Positions 5,257 through 10,283 of a stretch of DNA of 10,283 bases are shown one piece after another; within the stretch, counting starts at the first letter, position 1, and the number at the start of each line of letters is the position of its first letter. A model generated the notes under the pieces. It was not told where the DNA came from, ran no database searches, and was given only the letters and a program-made list of their open reading frames with translations. The DNA is taken from the NCBI GenBank assembly GCA_016181325.1, contig JACOZO010000042.1:1-10283 (forward strand), written 5' to 3'. The translations under genes and the position numbers were made by a program. Source of the stretch: Candidatus Woesearchaeota archaeon. Lineage in GTDB: Archaea > Nanobdellota > Nanobdellia > Woesearchaeales > GW2011-AR4.

Positions 5257-7788
5257 CTATTTGCCCTTAAGCTTTTCTATCCTGCCCTCAATCCTTTCCT
5301 TTGACGCCTTGTATGACTCATAAGAAATTAATTTTGACATGTAGGCCTGGTTAAGGGCTGCAAGCTCTTTCTCCAGCTTTCCGGTCTTCTCTTCCTCCCG
5401 ATAGAGCTTTCCCCTCTCTTCTTTTGTCCTTGGAAGTGCCCTTCCTGCAGGGATTTTCATTTTCAGTATGAAGAATACCACTGCGCCGGCAACTCCTGCG
5501 ATTATGATGATCATCGGTATCAGCGCGGAATCACCGAAAGAAAGCGGATACAGCCTTATGGACTTGGGGCTTACCTCGAACAGGTCGGATCCCAGCCCGA
5601 CGGCATCCTCATGGGTCACTTTGACGAGCGCAATGTAGTTGCCCGGCCTGGAATCGCTTGGTATTAGGAGCTCTCTTGTGAATTTCGCCTGGTTCTCCAG
5701 GGCGACGGTCTCATGCTCGCTTGAAACAAGGTTGCCCTTGGAATCTTTAACGGAGTATTCCACATTGACATCAACCCTGCCAAAGCCACGCACATTGAAG
5801 ATGGAGACTTCCATCACTATGCTCTGCCCGGGGGCAATCCTCTTGTATTCCGGCAGCACCTGCACATCGACGTCAAACAATGGCTTGCCTGACTCTATCT
5901 CGATGATTGCATTGATCTTCTGCTCGCCTGAAGCGTCTTTGATGCTGATTTCCCTCGGATACACGTCAGGCTGCTGGCTCTCCCCTGCCTTGAAGATAAG
6001 GCTTATGATTCTTTCCTCCAATGGCGCCAGCTGGATTTCAAGGATATTTTCCAGGGGCGATGCAAGGAAATCCTTCAGGCTTGTCAGGTCTATGGACATC
6101 TTCATGGGAAGATTTCCGTTATTTTTTATGGAAAAAGTCTCCTCTTTTGTCTGGCTTTGCCTGAGAACAATCTTGAGGTTCTGCCTGCTTAAGGTAAATT
6201 CGCCTTTTGTGACAAGAACGCCGCCTCCGCCGCCTCCTGCGCCTGCTGTGCCGCCTCCGCCGCCTCCTGAGCTTGAGCTGGAACTGGAGCTGGATGAGCT
6301 GGAGGATGCAGTGGGCACTGTTGATACCACGACTTTACTGCTGGAAAGCTTTTCCGTGGGGACATTGCCGTTGGCAGTATACCCTATTACGGCCCCTGCG
6401 CTGTCGCTGAATGACCATCTCACTATAGGATCAGGGACCACGATGATCATTGTCTGGTTTATCTTGTTTGTGATGTCCCTGCTCGCGTTCAGGTCATTGC
6501 TTCCTGTAAGGTTTTTTACCAAAAATACATTGACGTAATATTCTCCTGACTGGGACTCATTAATTGAGACATTCTGCGTGAAAAGCGTGATATTCTCGGT
6601 TCTTCCGTTCAGATAGACCTGTGTCAGCACCTGCACCACATAAGTAACGGTTGTCTTGTTCTGCAATACTTCAGAATTCGCTTCGAAAGTCGCCTGGTCA
6701 GAGCCTGATAAGCTTGAAAGCGCCCCAAGCTCGTCAGTAACATTGTTTTTAGTCGCATTGTCAAGCACTACTGAAAGATTGCTGTTGAAAAGCTGGACAT
6801 CGACTGACTGAACTGTCGTGTTCTTTATTATGCTTATCTGCTCCAGCTTCTGGGATATATTCGTGGATTTTGTGGCATTATCATCGCTGCTCGCGTTGAT
6901 GTTTATTATATCCTGAAGCAGGGTTTGTATGGAGCTGACGGCATTGCTTAAGTTTGCTATTACATTAAGAGACACAAGCGTGGAGTTATATTGGGCTACA
7001 GTGATTGCTGCCGCAAAAGTGTCTACTTTGGCCTCAAGCGATGCTGTGCTCTGGAGTGCAGTTATTGTATTATTTGTATTGTTGATTTCCGCCGCTGCAG
7101 TTTCCACTGAATTATTCAGGAATACTTCATACACATTCCTCAGGGTGAAAGTATAGTTCTTCTTCGCAACATTGTTTGTCTGGTCGGAAGCATTGACTAT
7201 GAGGTGGTTTGTGCCGACAGCCCATGTGGAATTGTCAACCTTTAGCTCGTAAATGCCGTTGAATGATGTTGGCGTCCCGTCATTGAGAGTGTACCATGCA
7301 TTTGCCAGATAAAGATCCGTGATTTTCCATGCCAGCAGCGTGTTATTGGCTACAGTGGAGCTGTTCGCAGGGGAAGTTAGGTTTATCATGGGGATTGTTG
7401 TGTCAGAAAGTATGGATGCCCCCTGAGATCCTGAAGAAACATTTCTCAGGTTTCCTGCTGTGTCGTAGGCAAGCACATTAAACTTGTTCCATCCCTCTGC
7501 GAGATTTATTGAGGCATTCCAGCTTCTCGCGGATGTGTCCAATGTAGCAAGGACTATGTGGGAGCTGTTTACTTCCACCGATATGTTTGAGATTGCATTA
7601 TCGTCGGAATATTGCCCGGACACATTGGCGCTCCTGCCTGTTGTGGCTGGTTGCGCCGTTATGTTGACTTCAGGAGGATTGATGTCTGAAATCACTGTCA
7701 AAAAGACGCCGACATTGGAGCCGACACCGATGGCTATGGCTGAGCATACAGCAAAGAGCGCAAGCAAAATCACCGCCTTTTTTTCCAT
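5257..7788 (-). CDS. Membrane-anchored, N-glycosylation-rich surface protein with Ser/Gly hinge and coiled-coil cytoplasmic tail
   Basis: An 843-residue protein, in order: N-terminal hydrophobic signal (5-23); two or three Ig-like beta domains to about residue 217 (for example INPPEVNITAQP, SVEVNSS, DTTIPMINLTSPANSS); a helical, coiled-coil-like stretch at about 225-320; more beta sequence to 490; a hinge of 13 Ser and two Gly6 blocks (495-523); two further beta domains (530-640, 640-742), the first with the archaeal surface pattern of LAPLEERIISLIFKAG; a membrane helix (about 756-776); and a 65-residue charged tail with heptads and LISYESYKASKERIEGRIEKLK, resembling a SHOCT-type segment. I count about 31 N-x-S/T sequons before residue 446 and none after. 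The ATG at 7786-7788 lies 16 bases after the previous stop, so the gene is co-transcribed with the two upstream surface genes. It ends in TAG. Role inferred: exposed stalk protein anchored in the membrane. No family name is recognised with certainty. Confidence 0.82.
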   Translation of the reverse strand: MEKKAVILLALFAVCSAIAIGVGSNVGVFLTVISDINPPEVNITAQPATTGRSANVSGQYSDDNAISNISVEVNSSHIVLATLDTSARSWNASINLAEGWNKFNVLAYDTAGNLRNVSSGSQGASILSDTTIPMINLTSPANSSTVANNTLLAWKITDLYLANAWYTLNDGTPTSFNGIYELKVDNSTWAVGTNHLIVNASDQTNNVAKKNYTFTLRNVYEVFLNNSVETAAAEINNTNNTITALQSTASLEAKVDTFAAAITVAQYNSTLVSLNVIANLSNAVSSIQTLLQDIININASSDDNATKSTNISQKLEQISIIKNTTVQSVDVQLFNSNLSVVLDNATKNNVTDELGALSSLSGSDQATFEANSEVLQNKTTVTYVVQVLTQVYLNGRTENITLFTQNVSINESQSGEYYVNVFLVKNLTGSNDLNASRDITNKINQTMIIVVPDPIVRWSFSDSAGAVIGYTANGNVPTEKLSSSKVVVSTVPTASSSSSSSSSSSSSGGGGGGTAGAGGGGGGVLVTKGEFTLSRQNLKIVLRQSQTKEETFSIKNNGNLPMKMSIDLTSLKDFLASPLENILEIQLAPLEERIISLIFKAGESQQPDVYPREISIKDASGEQKINAIIEIESGKPLFDVDVQVLPEYKRIAPGQSIVMEVSIFNVRGFGRVDVNVEYSVKDSKGNLVSSEHETVALENQAKFTRELLIPSDSRPGNYIALVKVTHEDAVGLGSDLFEVSPKSIRLYPLSFGDSALIPMIIIIAGVAGAVVFFILKMKIPAGRALPRTKEERGKLYREEEKTGKLEKELAALNQAYMSKLISYESYKASKERIEGRIEKLKGK
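6220..6306 (-). repeat. Low-complexity hinge coding tract: Ser13-Gly6-TAGA-Gly6
   Basis: Residues 495-523 of the 843-residue surface protein. The serine run uses four different codons (tcc, agc, tca, agt) in no fixed order, whereas both Gly6 blocks are the same 18 bases, ggaggcggc twice. The glycine half is thus a DNA-level repeat and the serine half is not. It is probably a flexible linker between outer and inner modules and could be a site of O-glycosylation. Confidence 0.8.
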
Positions 7789-7804
7789 TTTGTTCAGTCC
7801 CGCA

Positions 7805-8332
7805 TCATCTTTTGGATTTCTTATTCCTCTTGCTTATAAATATTAATAGTAATATTACCATGGCAATCCCGAATAATGGGCCATATCGGGCGCTCCCGTT
7901 TTCCAATTGCGCATTTTCATTCTCCTTGATTTTCAGCCTGAAATTTTTTCCGACTTTTAGCAGGAGCGGCAGGCCTGCGCCGGCGCCTGAAAGCTGGTGC
8001 ACTGTATACTCGACAACATAAGTCCCGGGCTCCGCATTTTCTGCCGTTATATTGAATTTGACGGGCATGCTTGATTTTGGAGGGATTGTATATTCATCCT
8101 GGAAGCCGATGATTTTCAAAAATTTCGGGTCATATGTCAATTTCACCCTTAAAGGCTCTTCGCCCGGGTTTTGTATCCTTGCCTCGTAAAGCCTTGAGCC
8201 GCCTTCCACGAGCTCCATCGTATCGTTGGCTAAATAGTCCGATACGACGCCCAATGCCTTTGCATCATAAATTGCAGTCATTAAATTCACCATTATCAGC
8301 ACCATTATTTTCATTTTCTTTGATGATCCCAT
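7805..8332 (-). CDS. Small secreted beta-domain protein with C-terminal membrane anchor
   Basis: A 175-residue protein. Residues 7-26 are a signal peptide, with likely cleavage after AKA. Residues about 33-128 form one immunoglobulin-like beta domain of the kind common in archaeal envelope proteins, with the LYEARIQNPGEEPLRVKLTY strand pair and YTIPPKSSMPVKFNITAENAEPGTYVVEYTV. A membrane helix lies at 152-167, then a basic tail SKRNKKSKR, so the domain faces outward. Three sequons are present (N36, N94, N145). The ATG at 8330-8332 is 12 bases after the stop of the large repeat protein; a Met at residue 7 is an alternative start. The beta domain resembles in pattern the inner domain of the 843-residue protein that follows 16 bases later. 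The three genes are almost certainly co-transcribed. Role inferred: a membrane-proximal partner or anchor for the neighbouring surface proteins. Confidence 0.78.
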   Translation of the reverse strand: MGSSKKMKIMVLIMVNLMTAIYDAKALGVVSDYLANDTMELVEGGSRLYEARIQNPGEEPLRVKLTYDPKFLKIIGFQDEYTIPPKSSMPVKFNITAENAEPGTYVVEYTVHQLSGAGAGLPLLLKVGKNFRLKIKENENAQLENGSARYGPLFGIAMVILLLIFISKRNKKSKR

Positions 8333-8344
8333 TTTTCTTTATTC

Positions 8345-10283
8345 TCATGGCAGGTCAACAGCCGTCATGTTCCATGTGCTGTTGTAATTCTGGATTGTCA
8401 GGCCCGAGGAAGGCACATCCACCCAGAAATATAATGACTGGTTTCCGGATGCTGATGTTATCAGGTCATTGTAGTCTGTCAGCGCGCTTGCATGGCCGTG
8501 CCTTAATGTCAGGTTCGCAGTCGCGTCTCTGCCGGGTATTGTAACTGCCGACGTGCCAAGCGCTCTTCCGGCTCCAAGAGTGGCATTTGTGTAGTTTATC
8601 GTGAATTGGGAGGCAGCTATTGATTTTGTCGCATCTGAAGTCCCTATCAATGCCGCTGCGGTCAGGTTCAGCTGGTCAAAGTCGTCATTCCCTGTATTGT
8701 TAAGTATGAGAGGCAATACGGCAGGCTGGTCGTTCTGTCCCAGATTGACATTTGAGAAGTTTATGAACGCCCTTGAGAAGGATATGGCGGATAATTCATT
8801 ATAGGTAAATATGTGGGTATTATTCGTGCCGGTTGCGCCGTTGATATCCTGGACCCTTGCATCAACAATCCAGTTGGAGCTTGCATTGTCAAAGTACTTC
8901 ATCAGCACGGTGCAGTTGATTACTACCCTGACCGGGCTTCCTTCAGTATGGTTGCTGCATGTCCCGAATTCCCCGCCCTGCGCAGATATGTTGAACCTGA
9001 ACTGGCCTCCGCTGCCCCCTAATGTGAGGTTTACGATGGCAGTTGTCGCATTGATCTCGCTTATACCATCAGGATCGGTTACGTTGAAGGATATCAATAT
9101 TCTGGATAAGCCGCCTTCCGTTGGATCGACGGAGAATCCTGAAGCGTTGCTGAGCTGTATTACAGGGACCTGGTTTCTTGTGGCAACTGTGATTAAAGTC
9201 TGGTTTCTTGCCACGTTGCCTGACGAGTCATTAACTATGGTGGTTACGTTAATTACGCATCCAATATCGCATTCTACTGTGAAGTTCTGCGCGAAAGAAG
9301 CGTCTCTGCCGCTGAATGTGAAGTTAAAGTACCTTATTTTGTCCTCATTTCCTGATGTTGCATTGATTATAAATTGGGCTGCGCTTAGTAACACGTTGTC
9401 TGACACGTTATAGGTGAAGTTCAGTGTGTCATTCTGGAATACGTTTGTAACAGTCTTGTTGAAGGAGAAGTTCACCAATGGTGATGCCCTGTCAGCTACT
9501 GTAATCAATGTTGAGTTCTGCCTGACATTATTGCTTGTGTCAGTCACATAGACGGTGAAATTTATTACAGAACTGCCTTCTACAGTGATTCGTGTCACAT
9601 TATGTATGCTTGAAGCTTTAGTCCCCCCAGTGAAGTTTACATAGGTTATTCCGCTCATGTTGTATGTTATGTTGATGAACCTTATGTTCGTCTCGTCTGT
9701 CGCGTTTGCGCTTATGTTGATGTAGTCGTTGAAAGCAGGGGACGTGCTGTTGAATGTCACGTTTATTACAGGGAATACGGTGTCTCTTACCTGTATCAGG
9801 GTTGAGTTCTGCCTGACGTTATTTGCCGTGTCTGTGGCATACATTGTGAAGTTAATCAGGCAGCCTGAGCACGTAATTGTGGTGAAGTTGTGTATGCCTG
9901 CCGCCAATCCCGACGCTGAATAATTGGCCTTGACGATTGCGCCTGTCATGTTATAAGTGATATTCACAGACAATAATTGGGTTTCATCAGTTATATTCCC
10001 GCTGAAGTTGAGCACATCATTTATTGCAGGGCTTGTTATATTAAATGTGGTGTTGACTACCGGGAATATCTCGTCAACGACGGTGATTAATGTGGAGTTC
10101 TGCCTGACATTGTTGGATGTATCTGTTGCGTATACTGTGAAGTTAATGACAGAGCCTGTCACGACATCAGATAATTGGGTGTCATTCCACACGCTGGCAG
10201 TTTTGCCGGAAACTGAGTAATTGGCGTGCCTCAGTATGCCGCTCATGTTCCATGTGATGTTGATGTATCTCAATCCAACATCA
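8345..10283 (-). CDS. Large secreted protein of tandem Ig-like repeats, heavily sequon-rich; 5' end beyond the window
   Basis: The frame is open to the window edge; the codon at 10271-10273 is an internal TTG, and the upstream codons (D-V-G) continue the repeat, so the protein is longer than the 642 residues counted from there. Those residues hold the end of one repeat (1-65), two 97-residue repeats (66-162, 163-259) and a divergent 104-residue one (260-363). Each complete repeat runs from a P-V/L-V/I-N strand to NNVRQNSTLI-V or a variant. Then come a different beta domain with one Cys pair (about 367-496; C439, C454) and a final beta domain (about 497-642). About 55 N-x-S/T sequons occur, roughly one per 12 residues. 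Lys and charged residues are scarce. No membrane helix or sorting tail is seen at the C-terminus, so attachment must be through an N-terminal region outside the window or through a partner. It is first in the visible part of the surface operon. Function inferred: S-layer-like or adhesin/stalk protein. Confidence 0.8.
   Translation of the reverse strand, partial: DVGLRYINITWNMSGILRHANYSVSGKTASVWNDTQLSDVVTGSVINFTVYATDTSNNVRQNSTLITVVDEIFPVVNTTFNITSPAINDVLNFSGNITDETQLLSVNITYNMTGAIVKANYSASGLAAGIHNFTTITCSGCLINFTMYATDTANNVRQNSTLIQVRDTVFPVINVTFNSTSPAFNDYINISANATDETNIRFINITYNMSGITYVNFTGGTKASSIHNVTRITVEGSSVINFTVYVTDTSNNVRQNSTLITVADRASPLVNFSFNKTVTNVFQNDTLNFTYNVSDNVLLSAAQFIINATSGNEDKIRYFNFTFSGRDASFAQNFTVECDIGCVINVTTIVNDSSGNVARNQTLITVATRNQVPVIQLSNASGFSVDPTEGGLSRILISFNVTDPDGISEINATTAIVNLTLGGSGGQFRFNISAQGGEFGTCSNHTEGSPVRVVINCTVLMKYFDNASSNWIVDARVQDINGATGTNNTHIFTYNELSAISFSRAFINFSNVNLGQNDQPAVLPLILNNTGNDDFDQLNLTAAALIGTSDATKSIAASQFTINYTNATLGAGRALGTSAVTIPGRDATANLTLRHGHASALTDYNDLITSASGNQSLYFWVDVPSSGLTIQNYNSTWNMTAVDLP
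9497..10283 (-). repeat. Tandem repeat of 291-bp period encoding Ig-like units
   Basis: The plus-strand block ttgagttctgcctgacatta recurs with one or two changes at 9511-9530, 9802-9821 and 10093-10112, exactly 291 bases apart each time, which equals 97 codons. It encodes NVRQNST and neighbours at the repeat end. Other parts of the unit differ far more, for example the mid-repeat loop. The fourth unit (9185-9496) has drifted to 104 codons. Confidence 0.8.

Noticed and set aside
5639..6538. A 299-codon plus-strand open frame with a Pro-rich and LELELELDELE stretch
   Set aside because: It is antisense to the surface protein; the odd peptides are simply the complement of the Gly and Ser codon runs. 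No start signal or family resemblance.
7729..7788. Lipoprotein signal at Cys15 of the 843-residue protein
   Set aside because: The residues before Cys (F-A-V) do not give a proper lipobox, and the protein already has a C-terminal membrane helix.
9497..10283. CRISPR-like spacing of repeated blocks
   Set aside because: The blocks are part of a 97-codon coding repeat with a conserved reading frame and 291-base period; far too long for repeat-spacer units.
1..10283. tRNA, rRNA, transposase or integrase genes
   Set aside because: Nothing resembling these was found; the window is nearly all accounted for by protein genes and short spacers.

Overview
The window looks like a piece of an archaeal chromosome. 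The evidence is a broken gene of the archaea-type secreted Lon-like protease family, a TATA-like box whose spacing fits a leaderless transcript, T-tracts after stop codons in place of strong hairpin terminators, mostly poor Shine-Dalgarno sequences, and long surface proteins crowded with N-x-S/T sequons of the kind seen in archaeal cell envelopes. A DPANN-type or similar uncultured lineage is my guess from style only; nothing in the window fixes the phylum.

Layout: (1) 1-650, plus strand: the C-terminal four fifths or so of a dimethylarginine dimethylaminohydrolase (DDAH)-like enzyme, cut by the window edge. (2) 676-2393, minus strand, convergent with it: a Lon-like (S16-fold) membrane-anchored protease gene broken at two places, by a deletion plus frameshift between catalytic Ser and Lys and by an in-frame TAG. 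Both catalytic residues survive on separate fragments. (3) 2394-2554: intergenic, with a TATA-like box, an imperfect hairpin and a T-tract. (4) 2555-5179, minus: an 874-residue polytopic membrane protein ending in a CPBP (Abi/Rce1-type) intramembrane protease domain. (5) 5257-7788, minus: an 843-residue membrane-anchored surface protein with a sequon-rich outer half, a Ser13/Gly-rich hinge, a sequon-free inner half, one membrane helix and a short coiled-coil cytoplasmic tail. (6) 7805-8332, minus: a small secreted, C-terminally anchored beta-domain protein. (7) 8345 to beyond 10283, minus: a large secreted protein with tandem 97-residue Ig-like repeats, about 55 sequons, and no C-terminal anchor.

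Genes 7, 6 and 5 are separated by only 12 and 16 bases and are very probably one transcript for a cell-surface assembly: a long unanchored repeat protein, a short anchored partner and a long anchored partner. The CPBP membrane protein follows after 77 bases that hold a weak terminator, so it may be co-transcribed or separate. The two protease-type genes downstream are both envelope-facing. A functional link to the surface proteins is inference from position only. The DDAH gene is on the other strand and probably unrelated.
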